In this document: positions 23,314 to 30,932 of the stretch, piece after piece
How positions within the stretch are numbered: position 1 is the first letter of the stretch
Layout: every line of letters starts with the position of its first letter
NCBI GenBank assembly: GCA_018699075.1
Contig: JABIPV010000394.1
Coordinates: 1 to 30,932 of the forward strand
Origin: Kordiimonadaceae bacterium
GTDB taxonomy: Bacteria; Pseudomonadota; Alphaproteobacteria; Sphingomonadales; Emcibacteraceae
Reading direction: 5' to 3'
Length of the DNA stretch: 30,932 nucleotides
The notes under the pieces: generated by a model
What the model saw: only the letters and a program-made list of their open reading frames with translations
Database searches by the model: none
What the model was told of the DNA's origin: nothing
Made by a program: the position numbers and the translations under genes

Positions 23314-24600
23314 ATGGTAAGGGCAGTGCAAATGGTGCAAAAAAAAGCACAATTTGACGATAGAATTAGAAATTTACTGGCGCTTGCAGAAGATAATTCT
23401 GTAGAAAGTCGTACTCTATTATTCTCCCATATTTGCGATTTATTCATTCAAAAACGAAAAATGGAATCTGAAAATCAAGTCAGAATGCTCATCGATATTA
23501 TTAATGAGCTAATTAATGATGTCGATATTTCAATTCGTAAAGAGCTTTGCAGTATTCTTCTGAATATGGATTACCCCCCCGATGAACTAATCAAATTAAT
23601 CAGTGAAGATGTGATCGATGTTGCAGGAGAACTACTTGAACAAGCTATTATTGATGAAGAACAACTTCTTTATCTTATAAAATATGCCTCTAATGATCAT
23701 CGCGCTTACATCGGAAGACGTTTTGGGCTTTCACCGTTGCTCAGACGCGAACTTGAAGAAGTAAATAATCAATTCTTAAATTCCCAAGAGGATACAAAAA
23801 GCGATAATGTAAAGACCAGTTTAAGTGAACTTGAAGAGGCGGAACAAAACTCTACCGAACTTAATGAAGACACAACTGCAAACATTCTCGAATTATTAAA
23901 AGCGAATAAGTCATCTGTAACTCCGGAAATTTCGTTAATACACCCCAAAGACGAAATGATAATATCTGAACCTGAAATTAAGGCAGACCAGCTTCCAAGC
24001 TTAACTTCTAAAATACTACTCGTCGAAGATGAGAAGGAGAAAACACCTAATGATATCTCTGAGAAACAAGACGAAGTAGTTATTGAAACAGTTCATAAAA
24101 CGGTCATAAATCTCCGTGATGAGCCAATAGAAGAAGATGTAATAGGTGAAAGTACAGCAAGCAATTTATCTGAACCAGATAAATCACAGCAGATTCAGAA
24201 AGAATGGTTCTGGGAAATTGATCGCTACGGTAATATTAATTATTTGTCGGAAAATACAGAAGATGTATTTACCTCCTCATTAGAATCAATGATTGGGGAA
24301 GACTTTCTCTGTCTCTGGACGGGACCAGATGACACGGATGACACGGATGACGAAATTAACAGCTTCATCTCCGTATTTGAAAAAAGATTGCCGTTTAGAA
24401 ATTTACCATACGATATTAGCACACCTTCTGGTGAAGGCCGACAATATCTTTTAAGTGGTATTGCAACTTTTGATGTCGACACGGGACGTTTTACAGGATT
24501 TAGGGGTAGCTGCCAATCCACAACCCAGGTTAGCGCACCGGGCGCAGGTACTACGCTTAATTTGAACCTCCCGAAAGATCGCCTAAAATACGGTGAATAA
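23314..24600 (+). CDS. DUF2336 protein with C-terminal PAS domain
   Basis: This 428-residue protein has an alpha-helical DUF2336-like N-terminal region (about 15-165; LLFSHICDLFIQ, VDISIRKELCSILLN, DNVKTSLSELEEA after it). DUF2336 is found almost only in alphaproteobacteria and resembles HEAT repeats. A long acidic, low-complexity linker runs from about 165 to 290. A PAS-like domain follows (EWFWEIDRYGNINYLSENTE ... GFRGSCQSTTQV). No kinase, GGDEF or other output is attached. Inside the PAS region a nine-base unit GATGACACG is repeated, encoding DDTDDTDD (24328-24351). A start at 23332 with AAGGG nine bases before it is possible. gloB follows after 19 bases, which suggests one transcript. Function unknown. 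Confidence 0.75.
   Translation: MVRAVQMVQKKAQFDDRIRNLLALAEDNSVESRTLLFSHICDLFIQKRKMESENQVRMLIDIINELINDVDISIRKELCSILLNMDYPPDELIKLISEDVIDVAGELLEQAIIDEEQLLYLIKYASNDHRAYIGRRFGLSPLLRRELEEVNNQFLNSQEDTKSDNVKTSLSELEEAEQNSTELNEDTTANILELLKANKSSVTPEISLIHPKDEMIISEPEIKADQLPSLTSKILLVEDEKEKTPNDISEKQDEVVIETVHKTVINLRDEPIEEDVIGESTASNLSEPDKSQQIQKEWFWEIDRYGNINYLSENTEDVFTSSLESMIGEDFLCLWTGPDDTDDTDDEINSFISVFEKRLPFRNLPYDISTPSGEGRQYLLSGIATFDVDTGRFTGFRGSCQSTTQVSAPGAGTTLNLNLPKDRLKYGE
24328..24351 (+). repeat. Short tandem repeat inside the DUF2336-PAS gene
   Basis: The unit GATGACACG is present twice plus six bases of a third. It stays in frame, so copy-number change would add or remove three residues (DDT) without a frameshift. 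Confidence 0.85.
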
Positions 24601-24619
24601 TAATTCTGGATGATCATAA

Positions 24620-25414
24620 ATGATTGTTAAACAACTATATGCCGACAATTCACTAAGAAATTTTCATTATTTAATTGTTTGCCCGCAAACTAAAGAGGCC
24701 CTTGCCATCGATCCTCTTGATGTAGAACGCTGCCTATACGAAGCAAATAATCAGGGCTATAAAATTACTCAAATATTAAACACTCATGAACACTGGGACC
24801 ACATCGAAGGTAACGGTGAGATGCAAGAAAAAACAGGTGCTCGTATTCTTGCTCATAATGGTGCTATGGAGAAAATCCCCAATGTTGATCAAGGCCTTAT
24901 TGCCGGTGATATAGTAAGGGTTGGCAGTCAAGTATCTCTAAAAGTCTTAGATACTCCTGGCCATACTGACAGTCACATTTGCTTATTATCTGAAGGGTCT
25001 GGCGATACATCACTTTTTTGTGGTGATACTTTATTTAATGCAGGCGCAGGTCATTGTAAGATAGGGGGCAATATGGAAACATTATATAATACCTTTTCAT
25101 CACAACTGGCCAATTTATCCGATGACGTTCTCATTTTTCCTGGTCATGACTATATGGTCAATAATTTAGAATTTACCTTAAACCGCGAACCTAATAATGA
25201 AGATGCCAAAAAGTATTTACAAAAACTAGAAAAGCAAAACCCTCATGATGCATTTGTCTCTTCCATGAAAGATGAGAGAAAGATCAATAGTTTTTTACGC
25301 TTAAATAATCCATCTATTATTGAAGAATTACGAAAAGTAGATCCAACCCTTTCTAAAGACCCAAATGAAAAAGAAGTCTTCATCGCCCTACGTAAGTTGA
25401 GGGATCACTGGTAA
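24620..25414 (+). CDS. gloB: Hydroxyacylglutathione hydrolase (glyoxalase II)
   Basis: This 264-residue metallo-beta-lactamase-fold enzyme hydrolyses S-lactoylglutathione to lactate and glutathione in methylglyoxal removal. The metal motif THEHWDH (in LNTHEHWDHIEGN) is intact, followed by TPGHTDSHICLL, FCGDTLFNAGAGHCKIGG (bridging Asp) and FPGHDYMVNNLEFTL. The C-terminal helical HAGH domain that binds glutathione is present: REPNNEDAKKY, KINSFLRLNNPSI. Length is typical for GloB. It lies 19 bases after the DUF2336-PAS gene and 58 bases before the SCP2 gene. No gloA is in the window. Confidence 0.93.
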   Translation: MIVKQLYADNSLRNFHYLIVCPQTKEALAIDPLDVERCLYEANNQGYKITQILNTHEHWDHIEGNGEMQEKTGARILAHNGAMEKIPNVDQGLIAGDIVRVGSQVSLKVLDTPGHTDSHICLLSEGSGDTSLFCGDTLFNAGAGHCKIGGNMETLYNTFSSQLANLSDDVLIFPGHDYMVNNLEFTLNREPNNEDAKKYLQKLEKQNPHDAFVSSMKDERKINSFLRLNNPSIIEELRKVDPTLSKDPNEKEVFIALRKLRDHW

Positions 25415-25472
25415 TTTTTTTTAAACCACTTATCTGTAGATATGTACTTGATGTATTTAATAAGGAAAAAAT

Positions 25473-25772
25473 ATGAGCCTCGAACAGCATACGTCCTTAA
25501 TTGGGGAAAAAATATCTGAAGTTGCAGATTTAAATAAAAAAGTAAAATTCGACCTTACCGATGAAGGGATAATTCATGTAGATACAACTACATCCCCTCC
25601 CTCTATCACAAATAATGATCTTGATGCAGATGTCGTATTCACCCTTTCGATGGAAAATTTTGAAGGCTTGATTGATGGGTCACTTAATCCACAAATGGCC
25701 TTTATGATGGGGAAATTAAAAATTGAAGGTGACATGGTATTAGCCCTTGAACTGGCAAATATATTCAGTTGA
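25473..25772 (+). CDS. SCP2 sterol-binding domain protein
   Basis: This 99-residue protein is a bare SCP2 domain: KVKFDLTDEGIIHVDT, then DADVVFTLSMENFEGLIDGS and LNPQMAFMMGKLKIEGDMVL with the last helix LALELANIFS. SCP2 domains bind lipids or fatty acyl-CoA in a hydrophobic tunnel; bacterial versions are often of unknown role. It has no signal peptide. An AAGGAAAAA Shine-Dalgarno precedes the ATG. It follows gloB with 58 bases and may share its transcript. Confidence 0.88.
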   Translation: MSLEQHTSLIGEKISEVADLNKKVKFDLTDEGIIHVDTTTSPPSITNNDLDADVVFTLSMENFEGLIDGSLNPQMAFMMGKLKIEGDMVLALELANIFS

Positions 25773-25906
25773 ATTTATACTTTTTTATTAAATGAAAAAT
25801 TATATCTTTGCATTACTAGCAAAAACCTATATTTTCTCTGAAAAATTAATAGCTCGCAAGAGCACGTAATAAAGACATGTTAAATAATTAAATAGGAAGG
25901 ACCATT

Positions 25907-26500
25907 ATGGACCTCAATAAACTTGGATTACACATCCATGAAATTAGAAACCAATTTTCCTACATTGAAGGAAACATTGCGGTACTCAATCAATCCATGG
26001 AAGGCAATGCCAGCACTGGTGCTTTTCTCGCTTTGCAAGGTATTATGAGCGGCGCCATGCAAGTTTCTCGTCTATTATGGGCTCCTCGTAAAAAAGGAAA
26101 AGCACGTTCCGAAGAACTTCGTAAATTCCTTGGCCTTCCTGAAGAGCATCCACTTAATAATGACGACATCAAAACAATTTTTGATAATTGTGATGAAGAA
26201 AATGAAGAATGGGTCAAAAAAACTGCCGGTAAACATATTCTGTATGATTTTATCGGTGATCTCGGCACGAGTGAACATAAGGACGTTGAGGTTGAATATA
26301 TTTTCCGTTCCTTTGATACCTTAAGTAAAATTTATGTCTACCGAGGCAAAGGCTACAACATGGAATCGGTACTTGTTGCGCTAAAAGATGTCAGTGACAG
26401 CATTAACAAAGCTCATTATCACCTTTTCCCTGATCAATGGAAACATGCTGAACAAACAGAAGAAGAAGCGAAAAATGAAGCTGATAAAAAAATAAACTAA
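25907..26500 (+). CDS. Protein of unknown function, 197 residues
   Basis: I do not recognise this protein. It has no signal peptide or clear membrane helix. The first 65 residues look like amphipathic helices (LGLHIHEIRNQFSYIEGNIA, GIMSGAMQVSRLLWAPRKKG). The middle is acidic (CDEENEEWVKK), and then comes ILYDFIGDLGTSEHKDVEVE with VYRGKGYNMESVLVALKDV. The tail is charged (AEQTEEEAKNEADKKIN). AGGAAGGA six bases before the ATG is a strong Shine-Dalgarno, and a terminator follows the stop, so it is well supported as a real gene. It follows gloB and the SCP2 gene on the same strand after a 134-base gap. Confidence 0.7.
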   Translation: MDLNKLGLHIHEIRNQFSYIEGNIAVLNQSMEGNASTGAFLALQGIMSGAMQVSRLLWAPRKKGKARSEELRKFLGLPEEHPLNNDDIKTIFDNCDEENEEWVKKTAGKHILYDFIGDLGTSEHKDVEVEYIFRSFDTLSKIYVYRGKGYNMESVLVALKDVSDSINKAHYHLFPDQWKHAEQTEEEAKNEADKKIN

Positions 26501-26526
26501 TTAAATTGAAATGTATCAATTGATCA

Positions 26527-26556
26527 ACGGGGCTTCTTATGGAGGCCCCGTTTTTA
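26527..26556 (+). terminator. Rho-independent terminator of the 197-residue gene
   Basis: ACGGGGC (26527-26533) and GCCCCGT (26545-26551) form the stem and six T end at 26556. The stop codon of the convergent small membrane protein lies in the T-run. Confidence 0.88.
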
Positions 26557-26850
26557 TTTAAATTTCAATATAGTACTCATGATCGTGAGCCCTGCCCGTC
26601 CAATAATAAACATGGCACTGTAAATGACGATCATATCCCAATTACCGACCATAAATTCATTGGTTACAATCGTGCCAAGTGAAAATAGTAATAAGATTAA
26701 ACCTAAATATTGGCATGTTGTAAAAAACAATTTTAGATACTTATAAAACTTCTCCATACGCTCACTTAAAGGAACCACTTCCTTAATACCCCGCTTACGA
26801 TCAGCAACACGTTGACGAAGCGGTTTGCGTTCTGGTTGGCTTTTATTCAT
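26554..26850 (-). CDS. Small two-helix membrane protein
   Basis: This 98-residue protein has a basic cytosolic N-terminus (RKPLRQRVADRKRG), an amphipathic stretch (LSERMEKFYKYLKLFF) and two membrane helices (QYLGLILLLFSLGTIV and DMIVIYSAMFIIGRAGLTIM). I see no domain I can name. It ends inside the T-run of the neighbouring terminator. The ATG has a weak Shine-Dalgarno. It diverges from the small 59-residue ORF, with about 114 bases between them. Confidence 0.6.
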   Translation of the reverse strand: MNKSQPERKPLRQRVADRKRGIKEVVPLSERMEKFYKYLKLFFTTCQYLGLILLLFSLGTIVTNEFMVGNWDMIVIYSAMFIIGRAGLTIMSTILKFK

Positions 26851-26964
26851 CTTGTAAACCTATAATTGGTGAACTTTTAACATTGAGTATATAATTACTC
26901 TTTTACATTTATTATTTTCAGAGTATAGGAAGTTAATAAGCAATATTCAAATAGGATATCATAA

Positions 26965-27144
26965 ATGTCTGCATATAAAATCACTTTAAAATCAGAATTA
27001 AAACACGGTACATTTTATTGGGTAGCCAATGTAAACGCGGCCAGCGAAGATGAAGCGGTAACAGCCGCCGAACATTTATTCATTGAACAACTTAATGGCG
27101 CCGATGAATGGGATTTTTCCGACTATGATGCGGAAAAATTATAA
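26965..27144 (+). CDS. Small acidic protein, 59 residues
   Basis: This ORF reads MSAYKITLKSELKHGTFYWV at its start and ends EWDFSDYDAEKL. AGGA stands eight bases before the ATG. The composition (KITLKS opening, SEDEAVTAAEHLFIEQLNG helix, acidic end) looks like a compact beta-alpha fold, such as found in small conserved proteins, rather than random translation. The last 22 bases overlap the end of the convergent lipoprotein gene. It is short and has no recognised family, so existence as a protein is likely but not proven. Confidence 0.6.
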   Translation: MSAYKITLKSELKHGTFYWVANVNAASEDEAVTAAEHLFIEQLNGADEWDFSDYDAEKL

Positions 27145-27770
27145 CGTTCTTTTTTGTCTTTTGGATACCACGGACCCATCCACAAACTGGCAGGAATAAT
27201 TTCAGCCAACGCGCCATTTTTATGAAACCATGAATCCACTACAAAATGTCCTTCACTGCCGACGATCTTTGATGTTCCTTTTACATGGATTGTTGCCGTG
27301 CTATGCGGGTAACTTAATTCATTAAAATTACGACGAAGGTGTACCCCTTGCACATGGTATTTAATTAATCCATCTTGAAACATTAAATATAAATAACTGG
27401 TGCTATTAAAGGCTTCATCAATACAGTCCATTTGATGATCCGTACTTAAGTTAATCACAATTGCTCTCGCCTTATCCTGATCAGTACCCGTTTTAGGGCC
27501 TATATATTGCTCGATTAAGGCGATCGCTTTAGCGATTATTTTTCGTTCTTCAACGGCAGAACTGGGGGCAGGTGAAAATAGCGCCCGCACAGCATTCCAT
27601 TCAGCATCACTAAGGCCTGTCTTTTGATAATGCTTGCAGCCATAGCCATAGCAAACGCCAAATCGTTGATGACTGTTTAAATCATCAGCATGACCCTGTA
27701 ATTGTTCATTCGTCGCCGAACTACATGACGCCAAACTTAATATGATCAATAATATAAAATAAATTCTCAT
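27123..27770 (-). CDS. Predicted lipoprotein of unknown function
   Basis: The ATG at 27770 gives a 215-residue protein with a clear lipoprotein signal: FILLIILSLASC, Cys16 being lipidated. A TTG four codons earlier is a less likely start. The mature part holds GVCYGYGCKHYQKTGLSDAE with three Cys in the region including the DCIDEAF motif further on, then SYLYLMFQDGLIKYHVQGVH and VVDSWFHKNGALAEII near the end. I recall proteins of this build as conserved hypotheticals in proteobacteria but cannot name a function. It is expected in the envelope. It follows the rpsU gene on the same strand behind a terminator, so it probably has its own promoter. Confidence 0.72.
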   Translation of the reverse strand: MRIYFILLIILSLASCSSATNEQLQGHADDLNSHQRFGVCYGYGCKHYQKTGLSDAEWNAVRALFSPAPSSAVEERKIIAKAIALIEQYIGPKTGTDQDKARAIVINLSTDHQMDCIDEAFNSTSYLYLMFQDGLIKYHVQGVHLRRNFNELSYPHSTATIHVKGTSKIVGSEGHFVVDSWFHKNGALAEIIPASLWMGPWYPKDKKERYNFSAS

Positions 27771-27800
27771 AACAATAAGCAATATACTACATTAATGAAA

Positions 27801-27832
27801 AAAGCCGTCACTCAAAAATGAGGACGGCTTTT
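27801..27832 (-). terminator. Rho-independent terminator of rpsU
   Basis: AAAGCCGTC (27801-27809) pairs with GACGGCTTT, extended by CTCA/TGAG across an AAAA loop with one bulged base. On the minus strand a T-run follows. The symmetry also gives a T-run on the plus strand. Confidence 0.85.
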
Positions 27833-27858
27833 CGGATTCAATAATTAAACACTTGGGC

Positions 27859-28065
27859 CTAAATAGCGCCGTCGCGTTCGAGACGTTTACGATCAAGTTT
27901 CCGAGACCTACGAACGGCTGCTGCATTTTCACGAGCTCTCTTTTCAGATGGCTTTTCATAAAAACGACGCATTTTCATTTCGCGGTACACACCTTCGCGC
28001 TGAAGTTTCTTTTTCAGGGCACGTAAGGCTTGATCAACGTTATTATCGCGGACAATAACCTGCAT
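27859..28065 (-). CDS. rpsU: 30S ribosomal protein S21
   Basis: This 68-residue protein belongs to the 30S subunit near the anti-Shine-Dalgarno end of 16S rRNA. The typical text is QVIVRDNNVDQALRALKKKL, QREGVYREMKMRRFYEKPSE and KRARENAAAVRRSRKLDRKR. The ORF could extend to a TTG 18 codons upstream, but family members start at MQVIVRDN, so the ATG at 28065 is chosen. An AAAGGAG motif lies upstream but 13-14 bases from the ATG, which is longer than usual. A small hairpin stands just before it. It is adjacent to the COQ9 gene, divergently arranged. Confidence 0.95.
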   Translation of the reverse strand: MQVIVRDNNVDQALRALKKKLQREGVYREMKMRRFYEKPSEKRARENAAAVRRSRKLDRKRLERDGAI

Positions 28066-28243
28066 GGCTATAGTCACACTCCTTTCTAGGTTGTTGTTTT
28101 CCTGAAACTTATGTTTCAAAGAAGATGCTTTCTAACAAATGACCACCTGTTTGGGAAGCTTTTTCTACTTAAATCACTTAAATAGAACCATATTTTCGCT
28201 GAAAATACTTTACGTTTAAGCAAATGAAGCCCATATTCAGCAA

Positions 28244-28915
28244 ATGACAAAAAAGAATGCAAAAAAGAATAAAGATAAAACACCCGATGAATTACGCGAT
28301 TCGTTGCTTAGCGCCGCACTAAACCATGTGGCGTTCGATGGTTGGTCAGCAAAAACCCATGTACAGGCCGCCAAAGATATTGGCGTCGATAAAGGTATAG
28401 TCACCCTCGCCTTTCCAAATGGCTCAATTGATATGATTGATCTGCACGCGCAGAATTGCGATCAACAAATGCTTGAGGACGCTGAAAAAATTGGCCTTGG
28501 TGCTTTGAAAATTCGTGAAAAAATAACCCAACTTGTTAAGTTACGCATTATAGCAGAAAATGCCACTAAAGAAGCAACACATAGAACCATACCTTTTTTG
28601 GCGCTGCCCAAAAATCATTTTGCGAGCCTCAAAATATTATACCGTTCTGTCGACTTAATGTGGAAAGCAATTTCCGACAGTTCAACAGATTTTAATTTTT
28701 ATACTAAGCGCATGACCCTCGCGGGCGTATATTCAAGTACATTTTTATTTTGGATGAGTGACGAAACAGAAGATAGTGTAGATACTTGGGCATTTCTTGA
28801 CCGACGCATTGAAAACGTTATGCAAATTGAAAAAGCAAAAGCAAAATATCGCAACAAAGATTTCAACATTCCCAATATTTGGCGTGAACTGGGTAAAAAA
28901 CGTTACGGCAATTAG
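28244..28915 (+). CDS. COQ9-family protein (ubiquinone biosynthesis)
   Basis: This 223-residue protein has the TetR-like fold and lipid-binding C-terminal helices of COQ9. Marks of the family are LLSAALNHVAFDGWS, KDIGVDKGIVTLAFPNGSID and the later FYTKRMTLAGVYSSTFLFWM with FLDRRIENVMQIEK. COQ9 binds lipids and helps COQ7-type hydroxylation in the mitochondrial pathway; alphaproteobacterial homologues are thought to do the same. The lysine-rich N-terminus is normal. Its ATG has no strong Shine-Dalgarno. It overlaps the end of purK by four bases on the opposite strand. It diverges from rpsU. Confidence 0.92.
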   Translation: MTKKNAKKNKDKTPDELRDSLLSAALNHVAFDGWSAKTHVQAAKDIGVDKGIVTLAFPNGSIDMIDLHAQNCDQQMLEDAEKIGLGALKIREKITQLVKLRIIAENATKEATHRTIPFLALPKNHFASLKILYRSVDLMWKAISDSSTDFNFYTKRMTLAGVYSSTFLFWMSDETEDSVDTWAFLDRRIENVMQIEKAKAKYRNKDFNIPNIWRELGKKRYGN

Positions 28916-29991
28916 CTTTTCTTTGGGTATAACCGGGTCACATGGCCCATTTTCCGTCCCGCTCTAATCTCATTTTTCCCATAATGATGAACGCAGGCAT
29001 TACTACTGCGAAGAAGTTTCTCATATTGCAGAATATCATCACCAATTAGGTTGGTCATGCGCGCTTCCCCGCTGAAACTTGTTTCTCCGAGCGGAAGACC
29101 ACATATGGCTCTTATATGTTGCTCAAATTGACTGGAAGGACATGCTTCAATGGTCCAATGACCGGAATTATGTACTCTTGGGGCTATTTCGTTAACCCTT
29201 AGCATTGGATCATTGCTAGAGACGAAAAATTCTACAGTTAACACCCCAACATATTCAAGATTACTGACGATTTTCGTCGCCATATCAAGTGCCAATTGTT
29301 TTAATTTATCTGAAATACGTGCCGGGGCAATGGACACATCTAATATGTGATTTTTATGTTGATTTTCTACCGGATCAAAACATTTTATTTCTCCGTTTTG
29401 TCCTCTTACGGCCAAGACAGAAACTTCAATATCAAAATCTATAAAACCTTCCAGAATAACTTTATCACTATTCAAAGTATCCCAAGCATCAGAAACATCA
29501 TTCTGTGATTTTACAATTGCCTGCCCTTTTCCATCATATCCAAATCGTCTTGTTTTTAAAACTGCTGGATAAGAGATTTCTCGCAATGCTTCTATAGCTT
29601 CAACTTTAGTGGCAACAGCCCTAAATGGAGCCGTTTCTATACCTAATTCATTAAGAAAAGTTTTTTCACTTAACCGATCTTGCGATACTTCTAATACTTT
29701 GGAACTAGGAAATACCAAACACTTATTACTAAGTATTTCAACAGTAGGCACAGGGATGTTTTCAAATTCATAGGTGACAACATCAACACTGCCTGCGAAG
29801 GACTTTAGAGCAATTTCATCATCATAATCTGCATGTGTGGCTTTATCCGAGACTTGTTCAGCAGGGTTATTTTTTTCCGGACAAAAAATATGTGTTTTAA
29901 ACCCAAGCTTTGCGGCTGCCATGGCCATCATGCGACCAAGCTGACCTCCACCAAGCATTCCAATCGTCGATCCCGGGGAAAGTGTTTTCAT
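28912..29991 (-). CDS. purK: 5-(carboxyamino)imidazole ribonucleotide synthase
   Basis: This 359-residue ATP-grasp enzyme uses ATP and bicarbonate to carboxylate aminoimidazole ribonucleotide (AIR) to N5-CAIR in purine synthesis. The N-terminal nucleotide loop is IGMLGGGQLGRMMAMAAAKL. The ATP-grasp part shows PAVLKTRRFGYDGKGQAIV, EGFIDFDIEVSVLAVR and, at the metal site, VNEIAPRVHNSGHWTIEAC. The length is normal. It begins three bases after the stop of purE, so purE-purK is one transcript. Its end overlaps the COQ9 gene by four bases. Confidence 0.97.
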   Translation of the reverse strand: MKTLSPGSTIGMLGGGQLGRMMAMAAAKLGFKTHIFCPEKNNPAEQVSDKATHADYDDEIALKSFAGSVDVVTYEFENIPVPTVEILSNKCLVFPSSKVLEVSQDRLSEKTFLNELGIETAPFRAVATKVEAIEALREISYPAVLKTRRFGYDGKGQAIVKSQNDVSDAWDTLNSDKVILEGFIDFDIEVSVLAVRGQNGEIKCFDPVENQHKNHILDVSIAPARISDKLKQLALDMATKIVSNLEYVGVLTVEFFVSSNDPMLRVNEIAPRVHNSGHWTIEACPSSQFEQHIRAICGLPLGETSFSGEARMTNLIGDDILQYEKLLRSSNACVHHYGKNEIRAGRKMGHVTRLYPKKS

Positions 29992-29994
29992 GTT

Positions 29995-30486
29995 CTAATC
30001 TACTGGAATTTCTGCAACTGATTGTGTTTGATCGGCTCTAAATTTATCGAGTGCTGACGCAACATTTTCATTATCGAGAGCAATAATAGATGCTGCAAGA
30101 AGTCCTGCATTTTTAGCACCGGCTTGGCCTATTGCCAATGTTCCAACAGGAACACCTCCAGGCATTTGTGCAATAGAAAGTAAGCTATCCATTCCTTTTA
30201 AAGCTTTACTTTCGATAGGGACCCCTAGAACTGGGAGTATAGTCATTGCGGCTGCCATTCCCGGCAAGTGCGCCGCACCGCCCGCACCTGCTATAATCAC
30301 TTTTAATCCCTTATCTTTAGCAGATTTAGCGTAATCATATAATCTATCAGGTGTACGGTGCGCAGAAACAATCCGAGTTTCATGTGGAACACCCAGTTCT
30401 TCTAAAACATTTACTGCATTTTTCATAATATGCCAATCAGATTGGCTTCCCATTATGATACCGACGACAGGAGTGTGTTCACTCAT
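29995..30486 (-). CDS. purE: N5-carboxyaminoimidazole ribonucleotide mutase
   Basis: This enzyme of 163 residues moves the carboxyl group of N5-CAIR to form CAIR, after PurK. Motifs: PVVGIIMGSQSDWHIMKNA with the Ser-Asp active-site loop, TRIVSAHRTPDRLYDYAK with the catalytic His, VIIAGAGGAAHLPGMAAAMT and ALKGMDSLLSIAQMPGGVPV. An upstream TTG would add eight residues, but the ATG at 30486 has AAGGG eight bases before it and gives the normal start. It is the first gene of purE-purK, with a good promoter upstream. Confidence 0.97.
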   Translation of the reverse strand: MSEHTPVVGIIMGSQSDWHIMKNAVNVLEELGVPHETRIVSAHRTPDRLYDYAKSAKDKGLKVIIAGAGGAAHLPGMAAAMTILPVLGVPIESKALKGMDSLLSIAQMPGGVPVGTLAIGQAGAKNAGLLAASIIALDNENVASALDKFRADQTQSVAEIPVD

Positions 30487-30544
30487 CTTAAAACCCTTAA
30501 TTAGTAACAATATCGATTTTTCAATTTGCTTAAGAAAAACATGG

Positions 30545-30572
30545 ATTATAGCGATCTATTGAGGATAGGCAA
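30545..30572 (-). promoter_or_regulatory. Predicted sigma-70 promoter of purE-purK
   Basis: Read leftward, TTGCCT (30572-30567) and a perfect TATAAT (30550-30545) are 16 bases apart, about 58 bases before the purE start. Confidence 0.65.
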
Positions 30573-30613
30573 GGCTACATTAATGTGAAGTTATATATAT
30601 TTATTAACAAAAT

Positions 30614-30642
30614 TTGTCATGAATCGTAAATATGGGTATAAT
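30614..30642 (+). promoter_or_regulatory. Predicted sigma-70 promoter of the right-edge gene
   Basis: TTGTCA (30614-30619) and a perfect TATAAT (30637-30642) are 17 bases apart, with transcription expected from about 30649. Confidence 0.68.
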
Positions 30643-30717
30643 GCTATTAATCAACTTCAAGATGTTGTATCAAATACTTACAACAGAATTAATTTGAAAA
30701 TAAGGTATTCTGATAGG

Positions 30718-30932
30718 ATGAAAATTCAAGGTACAGGTAGCGTTGGACGGGCCCAACCCATTCGCCGCAAAACAATTGAAAAAACAAAGCGCACTGCTGC
30801 TGCCTCCCCCGCGCGGAGAATTAATGATAGTGCGAGCGTCCTTGGTATTCCACAATCTGAAATGACACCTAAAGTTCAGAAAGCCATTATGACATTAATG
30901 GCCGAAGTTGAATATATGAGAGGTGAGTTGGA
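30718..30932 (+). CDS. N-terminus of a probable GGDEF-type signalling protein (3' end outside window)
   Basis: 71 complete codons are visible from the ATG at 30718, which has AGG just before it and a strong promoter about 75 bases upstream. The start MKIQGTGSVGRAQPIRR is basic and unstructured, followed by DSASVLGIPQSEMTPKVQKA and IMTLMAEVEYMRGEL, the beginning of a helix. In other alphaproteobacteria a diguanylate cyclase with this kind of opening lies beside purE, so I suggest that family. The catalytic domain is outside the window, so this remains a guess from the leading segment and the neighbourhood. Confidence 0.5.
   Translation, partial: MKIQGTGSVGRAQPIRRKTIEKTKRTAAASPARRINDSASVLGIPQSEMTPKVQKAIMTLMAEVEYMRGEL

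Overview
This window is a piece of an AT-rich alphaproteobacterial chromosome, probably from a free-living aquatic lineage. The evidence is a set of genes and neighbourhoods typical of that class: yqeY-dnaG-rpoD next to divergent carA-carB-greA, a COQ9-family ubiquinone gene beside rpsU, a DUF2336 protein, and purE-purK divergent from a gene whose start resembles a GGDEF protein. I cannot name a genus; low-GC Kordiimonadales/Emcibacterales-type organisms are a guess only.

Left third (1-12,000), mostly accessory genes. It opens with the end of a flavin disulfide reductase followed by an orphan sensor histidine kinase, then a cupin and a lipoprotein on the other strand. tRNA-Arg(ACG) with its own terminator follows. 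Next is a glycan-related stretch: a Tat-exported GH109-type glycosidase with a GFA/Mss4-like zinc protein, an exported NHL beta-propeller, a secreted protein, a DsbB-like membrane protein, and an exported S1 sulfatase overlapping a membrane-bound LytTR regulator. An acyltransferase-3 membrane protein is divergent from the regulator. The gap between those two holds three phased direct repeats that look like LytTR operators. A SYLF-domain protein and a DUF6249 gene with a truncated ECF sigma factor close this part.

Middle (12,300-22,600), core genes. About 300 bp of unexplained DNA separates the sigma remnant from the 3' end of a CAU-anticodon tRNA, probably tRNA-Ile2, which lies just downstream of rpoD on the same strand. 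yqeY, dnaG and rpoD form a leftward unit with a terminator-like hairpin in its leader. carA, carB and greA run rightward from a promoter set inside an inverted repeat.

Right third (22,600-30,932). An Lrp/AsnC regulator diverges from a DUF2336-PAS protein, gloB, an SCP2 protein and an unknown 197-residue protein. A small membrane protein, a 59-residue ORF, a lipoprotein, rpsU, COQ9, purK-purE and the beginning of a probable signalling protein follow.

No CRISPR array, intact insertion sequence, prophage or complete mobile element was seen. The most interesting signals are the LytTR repeats, the scar beside the CAU tRNA, the leader hairpin of the yqeY-dnaG-rpoD unit, the carA inverted repeat, and the DsbB-like protein with a single CxxC.
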